A DNA stretch of 41,777 nt from an uncultured Oscillospiraceae bacterium (GCA_944387125.1 CALXDT010000114.1:1-41777), one strand, 5' to 3'. Positions 15,704-24,173 are shown, counted from the first letter of the stretch. A program made the numbers and translations. The notes: a model not told the origin generated them from the letters alone.

Positions 15704-16645
15704 TCAGATCAGTTCTTCAATGAACTTCTTGATGGCGGCAACCGCCGCGGGATGGCGCATAATCACAGCGTCAGCGCCGCCGGTGAGGTTGGCGGCAGCG
15801 GTGGAAACTTCCATCTCGATGGCGCGCTCTTCCCGGCTGCCCCAGGCGGGTTCATCTTCGTCGGTGGCGGAGGATTCCTTCACGCCCCAGGTGTCGGTGG
15901 ACACGGGCGCGATGATGGGCATCTGCAGGTCGGCGTCGGACTGAGCCAGCGCGGCCAGACGGACACGATCCAGGGTGGAGGCCACATACTCGTAGCCGTA
16001 GCCCACGGCGGCAGTGCCGATGTTCATAACGATGTTCTCAGGGTTGATGGACAGGCCCTTGAGCATGATGTTCAGCTGCTTGGCCAGGTTGATATCGTCG
16101 GCGGTCTCGGCGCCCACCTTCTGGCCATAGGCCAGGGCGACGGAGGCGCCTACGGTCTTATAGTCCTCGCTTCTGGCGGACAGAACCAGGATGTTCTTGC
16201 CCTGGAGGGCTTCGGAAATCTTGGCGAACAGCTCGCCGTCCTTTTCCAGGTTCTTGCAGCCCATGATCACAATGGGCATGGAAACCGCCTCGGCCACGGC
16301 CTTGGCATCGGCCACGCAGTCGGCCACGGAGCGGTTGGCGCCGTTGGGATCCGCGGACTCGAAGTGCAGGCACAGGAAGTCGGCGCCGGGCATGGTTTCC
16401 GCCTTCTTCGCGTAGTCGGCCATGGTGGTGCAGCCGGCGTAGAATGCCTTCAGTTCAGGCGCATCCCATTGACCCGCGGCGTCGGAAATCTCCACGCCGA
16501 TCTTGGGCGCGTGCTCAATGGGTGCGTCAAAGGTGTAAAACGGCATCACATTCTGGCCGCCGATGACGATTGCCTTGTCGCCGGTGCCCAGGGTCACGGC
16601 ATTGATCTTGCCGCTGAAGGGAGCCGTTTTGGGAGTGAAAGCCAT
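15704..16645 (-). CDS. acsD: Corrinoid Fe-S protein small subunit
   Basis: This 313-residue TIM-barrel protein pairs with AcsC to form the corrinoid Fe-S protein that carries the methyl group from methyltetrahydrofolate to acetyl-CoA synthase. The N-terminal segment AVTLGTGDKAIVIGGQNVMP and the later FDAPIEHAPKIGVEISD are typical of the AcsD/CdhD family, as is the length (323 in Moorella). AGGGGGA stands before the ATG. It is followed after 17 bases by the acsC-acsE fusion, so the two subunits are made together. The 58 bases between cooC and this gene hold no clear terminator. Confidence 0.94.
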   Translation of the reverse strand: MAFTPKTAPFSGKINAVTLGTGDKAIVIGGQNVMPFYTFDAPIEHAPKIGVEISDAAGQWDAPELKAFYAGCTTMADYAKKAETMPGADFLCLHFESADPNGANRSVADCVADAKAVAEAVSMPIVIMGCKNLEKDGELFAKISEALQGKNILVLSARSEDYKTVGASVALAYGQKVGAETADDINLAKQLNIMLKGLSINPENIVMNIGTAAVGYGYEYVASTLDRVRLAALAQSDADLQMPIIAPVSTDTWGVKESSATDEDEPAWGSREERAIEMEVSTAAANLTGGADAVIMRHPAAVAAIKKFIEELI

Positions 16646-16703
16646 AATTAGTATCCCCCTTATGATATTTCAGTTTGATTACGATGTAAGCGCAGCGCTT
16701 CGG

Positions 16704-17474
16704 TCACAGACCCAGCTGCTGCATGACCCCTTTCAGGGCCGTTTTCATAGGATCGGACTCCGGCAGCCTGGCGGAGGGCTCCCCGGCGCAGTCGCAGCGG
16801 TACACCGCGTCGTCCTGGGGCAGCACGCCGAACAGCTTCAGGCCGTGCTTTTCGATCTCCTGGCGGATTCCCTCGTCCAGCACGCCCTCCGGGGCGCGGT
16901 TGACGATCAGCCCCATCTGGCCGGGGGTCAGCTCCATTTCCCGGATCATTTCCGCAATCCGCGCCACCGCCTGGATGCCCCGGCGGGAGCAGTCGGAGAT
17001 CAGCAGCATGGTGTCCACATGGGGAAGCGTCCCCCGGGCCACATGCTCCAGACCCGCCTCATTGTCCATCACAATATAGGAATAGTTCTTCGCGTATTTG
17101 TCCACCTGGGATTTGAGCACGCCGTTGACATAGCAGTAGCAGCCCTTTCCCTGGGTTCGGCCCATGACCAGCATATCAAAATCATCGTCCTCAATCAGGG
17201 CGGAGTTGAATTTGAATTCCGCGTAGTCGGCTTTGGTCATTCCCTTGGGAATGGTGCCTTTCAGCTCTGCCTGGGCCATCTCCTCCCGGATCTGCCCCAG
17301 GGAGGTCTCCACTTCCACCCCCAGCACTTCGTTGAGGTTGGAGTTGGCATCGGCATCCACCACCAGGACGGGGCCGTTTTTCTTTTTGCACAGGTAGTCG
17401 ATGATCATGCCGCAGGTGGTGGTTTTTCCCACGCCGCCCTTACCGGCTACAGCAATGGTATGGGGTAATGCCAT
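16704..17474 (-). CDS. cooC: CooC/AcsF-type nickel-insertion ATPase
   Basis: This MinD/ParA-type ATPase helps load nickel into CO dehydrogenase or acetyl-CoA synthase. The 256-residue protein shows the deviant Walker A GKGGVGKTTT (11-20), the DADAN motif (40-44) and the CooC-specific metal-binding C112-x-C114 (GKGCYCYVNG) thought to bind nickel at the dimer interface. An upstream extension of 26 codons is open, but AGGAGAACC before ATG 17474 and the family N terminus favour the short form. It lies between metF and acsD. AcsF-type and CooC-type maturases cannot be separated with certainty by eye. Confidence 0.92.
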   Translation of the reverse strand: MALPHTIAVAGKGGVGKTTTCGMIIDYLCKKKNGPVLVVDADANSNLNEVLGVEVETSLGQIREEMAQAELKGTIPKGMTKADYAEFKFNSALIEDDDFDMLVMGRTQGKGCYCYVNGVLKSQVDKYAKNYSYIVMDNEAGLEHVARGTLPHVDTMLLISDCSRRGIQAVARIAEMIREMELTPGQMGLIVNRAPEGVLDEGIRQEIEKHGLKLFGVLPQDDAVYRCDCAGEPSARLPESDPMKTALKGVMQQLGL

Positions 17475-17554
17475 AAGTTTCGGTTCTCCTTTGGTGGTCG
17501 TCGGCGTCAGGGCATTTGCTCCGGATCCGGGCAAAAAACGCCATGCCGCCACGG

Positions 17555-17582
17555 CTCCCCGCCTGCCTGGGCAGGCGGGGAG
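17555..17582 (-). other. Strong hairpin between metF and cooC
   Basis: CTCCCCGCCTGCC (17555-17567) pairs perfectly with GGCAGGCGGGGAG (17570-17582), a 13-base GC-rich stem with almost no loop. There is no T-run directly after it on the minus strand (the nearest, six T, is about 15 bases on). It is more likely an mRNA processing or stability element, or a partial attenuator between metF and the acs genes, than a full terminator. Confidence 0.6.
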
Positions 17583-17598
17583 TATGGTTTTCTGAAAA

Positions 17599-18528
17599 TC
17601 AGATCAGATCCAGCAGGCCGGCGGCCTTGGCGATGTAAGCAACGTCATCGTACTTGTTCAGGGCGTACAGATGGATGCCGTTGATGCCGCAGGCACGGTA
17701 CTCGTCGATCTGCTTGATGGTATACTCGATGCCGGCAGCCTTGAAGGAGGCCTTCTTGCCCTCTACGTCGGCGTCGAAAGGATCCTTGACGAAGGGGTTG
17801 GGGAAGATCCAGTTCTTGGAGATGATCTCGCACAGTTCCCGGGGCATAACGCAGCCGTTGCGGGACAGCGCCATGTTGATGGTGGCAGCCTGATCCAGGA
17901 TGGGCATGATGCCCACGTCCACGGGCATCCAGATGCCGGCGGCGCGGATGGCGTCCAGCCAGTAGCGGAACTGATCCATATCCCAGCACAGCTGTGTCAT
18001 GATGTAGTCGGCGCCGTTGTCCTGCTTCTGCTTCAGGAAGGCAATGTCAGCCTCCAGGCTGCGGCAGGCGATGTGACCCTCGGGAGAGCCGGCCACCGCG
18101 ATGGTGAACTTATCGCCGAATTCCTGACGGACAAACTTCACCAGCTCTGTGGCGTAGTGCAGATCGCCGCCGGTGCCGGTCCAGCCAAAGGGCAGGTCGC
18201 CCCGGAGCGCCAGCATGTGGTTGATGCCGTGATCCAGATAGGTCTGCAGCTGATCCTTGATGCCCTCTTTGGTGTTGCCGATGCAGGTGAAGTGGGTGAC
18301 GCCGATGGTCTTGCCATCCTTAACGATCTTGTCCAGCACTTCCAGATTCTTGCCCACGTTGGTGCCGCCTGCGCCGTAGGTGCAGGAGATGTAGTCGGGG
18401 TTCAGGGTATACAGCTGCTCCAGAACACCGCCCTCACCGCAGAGCTTTTCCATGCCCACATCCGTCTTCGGAGGGAAGACCTCAAAAGAGAATGCGGAAC
18501 GCTTGTCCAGGATATCCATAACGGACAT
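17599..18528 (-). CDS. metF: Methylenetetrahydrofolate reductase
   Basis: This enzyme reduces 5,10-methylene- to 5-methyltetrahydrofolate, the methyl donor for AcsE. The 309-residue TIM-barrel flavoprotein begins SAFSFEVFPPKTDVGMEKL, the family signature with the catalytic Glu, and continues YISCTYGAGGTN, HFTCIGNTKEGI, MLALRGDLP and ADYIMTQLCWD. AGGAGGT lies nine bases before the start. It is the first gene of the Wood-Ljungdahl operon. The partner subunit MetV, often adjacent in acetogens, is not next to it here. Confidence 0.95.
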   Translation of the reverse strand: MSVMDILDKRSAFSFEVFPPKTDVGMEKLCGEGGVLEQLYTLNPDYISCTYGAGGTNVGKNLEVLDKIVKDGKTIGVTHFTCIGNTKEGIKDQLQTYLDHGINHMLALRGDLPFGWTGTGGDLHYATELVKFVRQEFGDKFTIAVAGSPEGHIACRSLEADIAFLKQKQDNGADYIMTQLCWDMDQFRYWLDAIRAAGIWMPVDVGIMPILDQAATINMALSRNGCVMPRELCEIISKNWIFPNPFVKDPFDADVEGKKASFKAAGIEYTIKQIDEYRACGINGIHLYALNKYDDVAYIAKAAGLLDLI

Positions 18529-18616
18529 ACTTTCTTTACCTCCTAAAATATTTTACATTTTCGGGTAACAGGTTTATCATCGAAAGGGTGCAGAGCGCCC
18601 ATATCGGTACAACGAT

Positions 18617-18645
18617 ATCGTAACACAGTTTCTCCCTAAATTCAA
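18617..18645 (-). promoter_or_regulatory. Promoter of the metF-acs operon
   Basis: On the minus strand TTGAAT (18640-18645), 17 bases, then TACGAT (18617-18622). The -10 overlaps the palindrome ACGATATCGT (18612-18621), and CGATAT recurs eight bases downstream, so a dimeric regulator could bind there. The leader before metF is about 80 bases. Confidence 0.55.
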
Positions 18646-18696
18646 CCCATATTTCATAGGATTTTGCAAAAAAATCCCATCATTGCCAAACCTCTC

Positions 18697-18924
18697 TCAA
18701 AAAGGGGTGAATACATATTTTTCCATCATTCCGTCCACCACCGCGTGGATGGTTACGGCGCCGCCGGAGCCGGTTTCCACGGTAAGCTCCAGCTGCCTGC
18801 CCGCCAGCCGCTGACGCAGGTAGGCTTCCGGGTCGCCGCACTCCACCTCCTCAAAAAACACATCCCGCATCTGGTTGTTCCGGCAGAGATTTTTGATCTC
18901 GTGCACCAATTCATACTGTGCCAT
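18697..18924 (-). CDS. Small conserved-looking protein, unknown
   Basis: This 75-residue soluble protein is acidic in the middle (FFEEVECGDPEAYLRQRL) and ends with beta-prone stretches (LELTVETGSGGAVTIHAVVD). I do not recognise a family. It starts 3 bases after the stop of the YjjG-like gene and ends the leftward yabE-rsmA-yjjG group, so it is very likely translated. No hairpin terminator was seen after it, only a T-run near 18667-18673 on the way to the metF promoter. Confidence 0.6.
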   Translation of the reverse strand: MAQYELVHEIKNLCRNNQMRDVFFEEVECGDPEAYLRQRLAGRQLELTVETGSGGAVTIHAVVDGMMEKYVFTPF

Positions 18925-18927
18925 GGC

Positions 18928-19629
18928 TCATTCCTCCCGCTGCAGCCTGCCCAGCAGTTCCTCCAGCTGGGTCAGGCTTTCAATTTCATAGTCCGGCCGG
19001 ATCTTCTCCGGGATCTTATGGCCAGGATTGACCCACACCGTGGTCAATCCGCTGTTGATTCCCCCCTGAATGTCCGAGGTGAGGCTGTCCCCCACCATCA
19101 CCGCCCGTCGGGGGTCAAAGCCCGGAATCCGGGAGAAGCAGATCCGGAAGAAGTCCCCGGAGGGCTTGTCAAAGCCGATTTCCTGGGAAATAAACACCTG
19201 CTCAAAGTACCGGTACAGATCCGCGCCGGCCAGGCGGCTGTGCTGCACCGAGGCGGTTCCGTTGCTGGCCAGGAACAGCCGGTATTTTCCCCGCAGCTTC
19301 TGTACCGCCTCCAAAGCTCCCGGCAGGAAATCATGCCCCCGGGACAGGTTCTTTTCATAGACCTTGGCGCAGGCCGGCGCGTCCACCTCCAGGCCGAACT
19401 CCCGGAACAGCACCGCGAACCGGTTCACCAGCACCTGCGCCCGGGTCAGCTCCCCCCGCTCCAGCATCTCCCAGTGGGCTTTGTTCACCAGATGGTAGCG
19501 GTGAAGAATCTCCTCCTCCGGCTCCAGTCCGAAGGCCTCCAGGGTCTTGCTCAGAGCAGTCCGCTCCGCCTTCCGAAAGTCCAGGATGGTGTCATCCAAA
19601 TCCAAAAACAAATACGCTATCCGGCTCAT
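18928..19629 (-). CDS. YjjG-type HAD nucleotidase
   Basis: This 233-residue haloacid dehalogenase-fold phosphatase resembles YjjG, which removes phosphate from non-canonical pyrimidine nucleotides. The four HAD motifs are visible: FLDLDDTILDF (nucleophile Asp), LASNGTASVQ (Thr/Ser motif), FDKPSGDFFRI (Lys motif) and VMVGDSLTSDIQGG (acidic motif). A helical cap lies between motif I and motif II. Its start overlaps the stop of rsmA by four bases (ATGA), a sign of translational coupling. The precise substrate is inferred from family resemblance only. Confidence 0.85.
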   Translation of the reverse strand: MSRIAYLFLDLDDTILDFRKAERTALSKTLEAFGLEPEEEILHRYHLVNKAHWEMLERGELTRAQVLVNRFAVLFREFGLEVDAPACAKVYEKNLSRGHDFLPGALEAVQKLRGKYRLFLASNGTASVQHSRLAGADLYRYFEQVFISQEIGFDKPSGDFFRICFSRIPGFDPRRAVMVGDSLTSDIQGGINSGLTTVWVNPGHKIPEKIRPDYEIESLTQLEELLGRLQREE

Positions 19630-20495
19630 ACGCTGCTCCTTCTGTCAAAAATCACATTGGCAATCCGGGCGAATGCTTCGATGCCCAGCACCTCTCCCCG
19701 GACGTTTTCCGCCAATCCCGCCTGGGCCAGAACCTCCGCCGCCGCGGACTTGTCCAGCTCCGGGAAAGCGGCAGCCAGACCGTTGCTCAGCTTTTTCCGG
19801 CGCTGGGCAAAGCTGCCCCGAACCACCCGAAAAAACAGCTCCTGATCCCGGATCTCCCAGGGACGGTTCCGGCGCACCCGCAGCGCCACCACCGCCGACG
19901 TCACCTTGGGCTGGGGCAGAAAGCAGTGGGCGGGCACCTCAAACAGCAGCTCCGGCTGGGCGTAATACTGGCAGAACACGGAAAACGCCCCGTAATCTCC
20001 AGTTCCCGGCGCCGCGGCCATCCGCTGCGCCACCTCTTTTTGCACCATCACCGTCACGCAGGCAAAGCACTCCGCTTCCAGCAGCGCCGTCAGGATGGGG
20101 GTGGTAATGTAATAGGGAAGGTTGGCGCAGGCCACAGGGCGCAGTCCGGCGAACTCCCCTTCCACCAGGGCGGGAACATCCAGCTTCAGCACATCGTCCC
20201 ATTGTATCCGCAGGTTGTCAAACTCTCCCAGGGTGATGTCCAGAATGGGCTTCAGCCGCCGGTCCACCTCCACGGCGCAGACCCTTCCCGCCCGCAGGCA
20301 CAGCTGCTGGGTCAGAGAACCGATTCCCGGGCCGATCTCCAGCACACCGGTATCCCTGTCCACTCCGGCGCCTTCGGCAATGGCCCGGGGCACCCAGTCC
20401 GCGATCAGAAAGTTCTGCCCCTTGGCCTTGGAAAACCGGAAGCCGTGCGCCTGCAGCAGCGGCTTCATCACCTGTATGTCGCAAACATTGACCAT
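19626..20495 (-). CDS. rsmA: 16S rRNA dimethyladenosine transferase
   Basis: RsmA (KsgA) dimethylates two adjacent adenosines in helix 45 of 16S rRNA late in 30S assembly. The 289-residue protein has KGQNFLIADW, the SAM motif VLEIGPGIGSLTQQL, the acidic AVEVDRRLKP and the catalytic NLPYYITTP, then the C-terminal helical domain with SFAQRRKKLSNGL. The start at 20495 is supported by AAAGGCGG; the frame is open 20 codons further without a ribosome site. Its place after a yabE-like gene is a conserved arrangement in Firmicutes, but the usual rnmV gene between them is missing. Confidence 0.95.
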   Translation of the reverse strand: MVNVCDIQVMKPLLQAHGFRFSKAKGQNFLIADWVPRAIAEGAGVDRDTGVLEIGPGIGSLTQQLCLRAGRVCAVEVDRRLKPILDITLGEFDNLRIQWDDVLKLDVPALVEGEFAGLRPVACANLPYYITTPILTALLEAECFACVTVMVQKEVAQRMAAAPGTGDYGAFSVFCQYYAQPELLFEVPAHCFLPQPKVTSAVVALRVRRNRPWEIRDQELFFRVVRGSFAQRRKKLSNGLAAAFPELDKSAAAEVLAQAGLAENVRGEVLGIEAFARIANVIFDRRSSV

Positions 20496-20564
20496 AAAAA
20501 ATTCCGCCTTTCTCCCGGTCATTATACCAGAAGAAAGGCGGATGCGCAACGGCAAATGCCGAGC

Positions 20565-21623
20565 TTATCCCAGGAAGTAGATGGTGCAGACCCGTCTGCC
20601 GAACTGAATGCACTCTTCGTATGTAGGGAAGTACAGATCCATCCGATCCCCCTTGATGTCGCCGCCGCAGTCCTCGGCCACGGAAATGCCGTAGACATAG
20701 GCGCCGTCGTTGGATACGATGAACATCCGGGTGCCGTAGGGAATGTATCGGGGATCCACCGCCACGGTGCCCTTGTGGACGGTGGTGCCGGTGGCGGTGA
20801 TGAAGTCGCAGCCGGCGTCGGTGTGGGTGTAGGCAGTGGCGCGGATGGTGGCGGTGCCGGTATAGGTAAGCACCTCACCTGTAGGCAGGGTGATGCGGCC
20901 GTCCTCAATCACCGGCATATCCTCCGGGGAAGCGGTTTCCGGCTCCTCTCCTGTCCCCCGGCCGACAAGCTCCGTCACCGGCGCCAGGGTCACATCCTCG
21001 CTGAGCACCTCCCGGCTGACTTCCTCTCCGTTGACATAGCTCACATCCGCCGTGCAAAGCAGCTCTCCGTCCACGCCCTTGATCAGCACCTCTTCCGTCC
21101 CCGCCGGAACCGAGGCGTCGTTGCAGTAGTTTGTCTCATGGGGTACGGTGACGGTGTAGGTCTCCCGCACCGTCACCACCTCGCTGACCCGCAGAACCAT
21201 ATCGTCCCGGGTCACTTCCTCCATACCATGGGAGACCACGTCCTCTCCGGACACATCCAGATTCAGCCGGGACAGCAACTCCCCTACCGTCTCGCCGTAG
21301 CTGGTGGCCGTCATGGTCTGCCCATGGTATTCGATGGTGATGTCCTGGGCCCGGCGAATGGTGATCGCCTCGGCGCCTTCCACCCTCTGGGTGGTATAAG
21401 TGTCATATTCGCTCAGCTCCAGACCCGCCTGCCCCAGAACCTCCGCCGGATCGGTGGCGAAGGTGGTGTAGGTCACAACCCGCTCTCCGTCGGTGATCAC
21501 ATAGGTTTTGGCAAAGGCCGTCTGGGTCAGCAGCGCCAGAACCAGCGCCGGCGAAAGCAGCAGCACGCCGAAGTGAAACGGCAGTTTCTTTTTTCTGGAA
21601 GCTCTTTTCCCGGATCTGGTCAT
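20565..21623 (-). CDS. YabE/Rpf-like cell-wall protein (DUF348-G5-3D)
   Basis: The 352-residue protein begins with a basic stretch and one hydrophobic signal-anchor (about 17-37). It has two ubiquitin-like DUF348 repeats (about 40-80, TYVITDGERVVTYTTFATDP; about 90-140), a G5 domain (about 145-215), a variable linker and a C-terminal 3D domain (about 265-352) with the conserved acidic residues in DPRYIPYGTRMF, VAEDCGGDIKG and DRMDLYF. Such proteins are secreted and thought to cleave peptidoglycan glycan strands, as in YabE and resuscitation-promoting factors. CAGGAGGG precedes the start. Expression is expected from the strong promoter upstream. Confidence 0.9.
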   Translation of the reverse strand: MTRSGKRASRKKKLPFHFGVLLLSPALVLALLTQTAFAKTYVITDGERVVTYTTFATDPAEVLGQAGLELSEYDTYTTQRVEGAEAITIRRAQDITIEYHGQTMTATSYGETVGELLSRLNLDVSGEDVVSHGMEEVTRDDMVLRVSEVVTVRETYTVTVPHETNYCNDASVPAGTEEVLIKGVDGELLCTADVSYVNGEEVSREVLSEDVTLAPVTELVGRGTGEEPETASPEDMPVIEDGRITLPTGEVLTYTGTATIRATAYTHTDAGCDFITATGTTVHKGTVAVDPRYIPYGTRMFIVSNDGAYVYGISVAEDCGGDIKGDRMDLYFPTYEECIQFGRRVCTIYFLG

Positions 21624-21720
21624 GGCGGCACCCTCCTGCTTTCGTTACGAAATGTCACTATTTTTTGTAAAAACCTCACGGAATTTTTATTCCAAATTTC
21701 CACAGGGTTTTCATGGCATT

Positions 21721-21748
21721 ATTATACCAAACAATCTCAAAAAGTCAA
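21721..21748 (-). promoter_or_regulatory. Promoter of the yabE-like-rsmA operon
   Basis: On the minus strand TTGACT (21743-21748), a 16-base spacer and a perfect TATAAT (21721-21726). The leader to the first gene is about 90 bases. The region from here to about 21900 is AT-rich with no gene. Confidence 0.75.
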
Positions 21749-22008
21749 GTATTTCTTTGTTTTTACGCCGTTTCGTCAACTTTTTACGTTATTTTTATGA
21801 ATAAATTATGTTAACTTTTATGCAAGATATTGATCGCAATTTGTCATTTTCTGCGATATCTTGTGTCGAATGGTTACAGGCATTGACATAATTAGTCATA
21901 TTATGTAATCTCTTGTAACCTTTCGCCATCCAGGGATTATGACAACTGCTTTTCCCGATTTCCCGGAATTTCGGCAGGTTCCGACAGCGGTTTTTGCCCT
22001 CTCGGGGA

Positions 22009-22037
22009 TTGACTTTCCAAAAAAGTTGTGGTACATT
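22009..22037 (+). promoter_or_regulatory. Promoter of the thrS T-box leader
   Basis: TTGACT (22009-22014), a 17-base spacer and TACATT (22032-22037) would start transcription near 22044, just ahead of the base of T-box Stem I at 22050. That fit supports this promoter over the more distant TTGACA at 21883. Confidence 0.6.
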
Positions 22038-22049
22038 TCAAATACCAAA

Positions 22050-22286
22050 GGCTGTGACGAAGACACGCCTTTCCGGAAAGATCCCCAGAGAGGAGCCTGT
22101 ATGCTGCAATGGCTCCGGACCCCTGCCGGAAACGCACCACTTCCGAGCCGCATGGGCGGAAATGCCATGCCGGGTGCGCCCGTTACCGCGTCAATGAGTG
22201 ACGGTCAAGAACCGTAACCAGGGTGGAACCGTGGAATACAAAATACTGTATCCCACCCCTGATTTTCAGGGGTGGGATATTTTTAT
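22050..22286 (+). promoter_or_regulatory. T-box riboswitch (threonine) with terminator
   Basis: This leader senses uncharged tRNA-Thr and opens thrS transcription. Stem I closes GGCT (22050-22053) with AGCC (22146-22149). Inner stems are TTCCGG/CCGGAA (22071-22076 with 22126-22131) and GGAGCC/GGCTCC (22092-22097 with 22111-22116). The specifier is probably ACC (22136-22138), followed by a purine as usual. The T-box sequence AGGGTGGAACCGTGG is at 22220-22234 and carries the TGGA that pairs with the tRNA 3' end. The terminator is a 14-base stem, 22249-22262 with 22266-22279, followed by TTTTTATT. Confidence 0.93.
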
Positions 22287-22317
22287 TCTGCCCCCAAATC
22301 AAAAAGGAGGCTATATT

Positions 22318-24114
22318 ATGTCCGAAGAAAACCTGTACACCTTTGAAAACCCCGAATACCGCAAGACCTACTGGCACACCTGCTCCCACATCATGGCTCA
22401 GGCCGTGAAGCGGCTGTGGCCGGAGGTGCAGCTGGCCATCGGCCCCGCCATCGACCAGGGCTGGTACTACGACTTTGACGCGCCCTTCTCCTTCACCCCG
22501 GAGCACCTGAGCAAGATCGAGGGGGAGATGAAGAAGATCTGCAAGGAGCGTCTGCGCATCGAGCGCAGCGAAAAGCCCCGGGCAGAGGCCATCGCCTGGG
22601 CGGAAGAACACAACGAGCCTTATAAGGCGGAGCTGATCCGGGATCTGCCCGAGGACGCCGCCATTTCCTTCTACACCCAGGGGTATTTCACCGACGTGTG
22701 CGCCGACCCCCACCTGGATCACACCGGCCGGGTCAAGCACAACGGCTTCAAGCTCACCCAGTGCTGCGGCGCCTACTGGCGGGGGGACTCCAGCCGGAAG
22801 ATGCTCCAGCGGATCTACGGCATCGGCTTCCCCAGCAAGGACGAGCTGGAAGAATACCTGAAGCAGCAGGAAGAGGCTCTGAAGCGGGATCATAACAAGC
22901 TGGGACGGGAGCTGGATTACTTCACCACCGTGGATGTGATCGGCCAGGGTCTGCCGGTGATGCTGCCCAACGGCGCCCGGGCCATCCAGCTGATGCAGCG
23001 CTGGATTGAGGACGAGGAGCAGAAGCGGGGCTATATTCTGACCAAAACCCCGCTGATGGCCAAGTCCGACCTGTATAAGATCTCCGGCCACTGGGACCAC
23101 TATCTGGACGGTATGTTCGTTCTGGGGGATCCCCATGATGAAACCAAGGAATGCTTCGCCCTGCGTCCCATGACCTGCCCCTTTCAGTACCAGGTGTATC
23201 TGAGCAGGGCGCGCTCCTATCGGGATCTGCCCATGCGGTTAGGAGAGACCTCCACCCTGTTCCGCAACGAGGACTCCGGCGAGATGCACGGTCTGATCCG
23301 TCTGCGCCAGTTCACCATCTCCGAGGGGCACCTGATTCTGCGGCCGGATCAGCTGGAGCAGGAGTTCCGGGGCTGTCTGGATCTGGCAAACTACTGCCTG
23401 GAAACCCTGGGTCTGAAGGAGGACTGCACCTTCCGGTTCAGCCAGTGGGATCCTGCCAAGGCGGGCATTAAATATGAAGGCACCGCCGAGCAGTGGGAGC
23501 TGGCCCAGAACACCATGCAGGCCATTCTGGATCACATCGGCATTGACTACACCGTGGGCATTGACGAGGCCGCCTTCTACGGTCCCAAGCTGGACATCCA
23601 GATCAAAAACGTCTTCGGCAAGGAAGACACCCTTATCACCATCCAGATCGACATGCTCCTGGCGCAGAAATTCGGCATGGAATACACCGATTCCGACGGT
23701 CAGAAGAAGACCCCCTATATCATCCACCGCACCTCCATGGGCTGCTATGAGCGAACCCTGGCGCTGCTGATCGAAAAGTACGCCGGCGCCCTGCCTCTGT
23801 GGCTCATGGGCACCCAGGTGAAGGTGCTTCCCGTCACCGACCGGGCCCATGAATACGCCAAGGGGCTGGTTTCCCAGCTGCTGAACGCAGGCATCCGGGC
23901 GGAAGGAGACTACCGTAGCGAAAAGCTGGGCTACAAGATCCGGGAAGCCCAGACCCAGAAGATTCCCTACATGCTGGTGGTAGGCGACCGGGACGTGGAA
24001 AACGGCACCGTATCCGTCCGTACCCGCAAAGGCGAAGACCTGGGCGCCATGACCCCCGAGGCCTTCCTGAGCAAGTGCCTCATGGAAATCGCCGCCAAGT
24101 CCAAAGAAGTCTAA
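22318..24114 (+). CDS. thrS: Threonyl-tRNA synthetase lacking the TGS domain
   Basis: This enzyme charges tRNA-Thr. The 598-residue protein starts directly at the editing domain: HTCSHIMAQAVKRLWPE and TDVCADPHLDHTGRVK provide the zinc-like His/His/Cys site. The class II catalytic domain follows (LRPMTCPFQYQVYL; GETSTLFRNEDSGEMHGLIRL, cited here in part; HRTSMGCYERTLALL) and then the anticodon-binding domain. The roughly 60-residue N-terminal TGS domain of E. coli-type enzymes is missing. The frame is open 40 codons upstream, but that stretch is the T-box terminator. AAGGAGG seven bases before ATG 22318 fixes the start. It is regulated by the T-box. Confidence 0.95.
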   Translation: MSEENLYTFENPEYRKTYWHTCSHIMAQAVKRLWPEVQLAIGPAIDQGWYYDFDAPFSFTPEHLSKIEGEMKKICKERLRIERSEKPRAEAIAWAEEHNEPYKAELIRDLPEDAAISFYTQGYFTDVCADPHLDHTGRVKHNGFKLTQCCGAYWRGDSSRKMLQRIYGIGFPSKDELEEYLKQQEEALKRDHNKLGRELDYFTTVDVIGQGLPVMLPNGARAIQLMQRWIEDEEQKRGYILTKTPLMAKSDLYKISGHWDHYLDGMFVLGDPHDETKECFALRPMTCPFQYQVYLSRARSYRDLPMRLGETSTLFRNEDSGEMHGLIRLRQFTISEGHLILRPDQLEQEFRGCLDLANYCLETLGLKEDCTFRFSQWDPAKAGIKYEGTAEQWELAQNTMQAILDHIGIDYTVGIDEAAFYGPKLDIQIKNVFGKEDTLITIQIDMLLAQKFGMEYTDSDGQKKTPYIIHRTSMGCYERTLALLIEKYAGALPLWLMGTQVKVLPVTDRAHEYAKGLVSQLLNAGIRAEGDYRSEKLGYKIREAQTQKIPYMLVVGDRDVENGTVSVRTRKGEDLGAMTPEAFLSKCLMEIAAKSKEV

Positions 24115-24128
24115 GCCGCAAAAAACGA

Positions 24129-24165
24129 CCCCGGCTGTTCCCAAGGGAACAGCCGGGGATTTTTT
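24129..24165. terminator. Bidirectional terminator between thrS and adh
   Basis: CCCCGGCTGTTCCC (24129-24142) pairs perfectly with GGGAACAGCCGGGG (24145-24158). ATTTTTT follows on the plus strand and TCGTTTTTT on the minus strand. The two converging genes, thrS and the alcohol dehydrogenase gene, end on either side of it. Confidence 0.92.
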
Positions 24166-24173
24166 GTTCGGGA

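Noticed and set aside
21883..21909. TTGACA with TGTAAT as a second thrS promoter
   Set aside because: The spacer is only 15 bases and it would give about 130 bases of leader before the T-box. The promoter at 22009 fits better. Not excluded as a minor start.
22198..22317. 40-codon N-terminal extension of thrS
   Set aside because: This stretch is the T-box antiterminator/terminator region, and a good ribosome site fixes the start at 22318.
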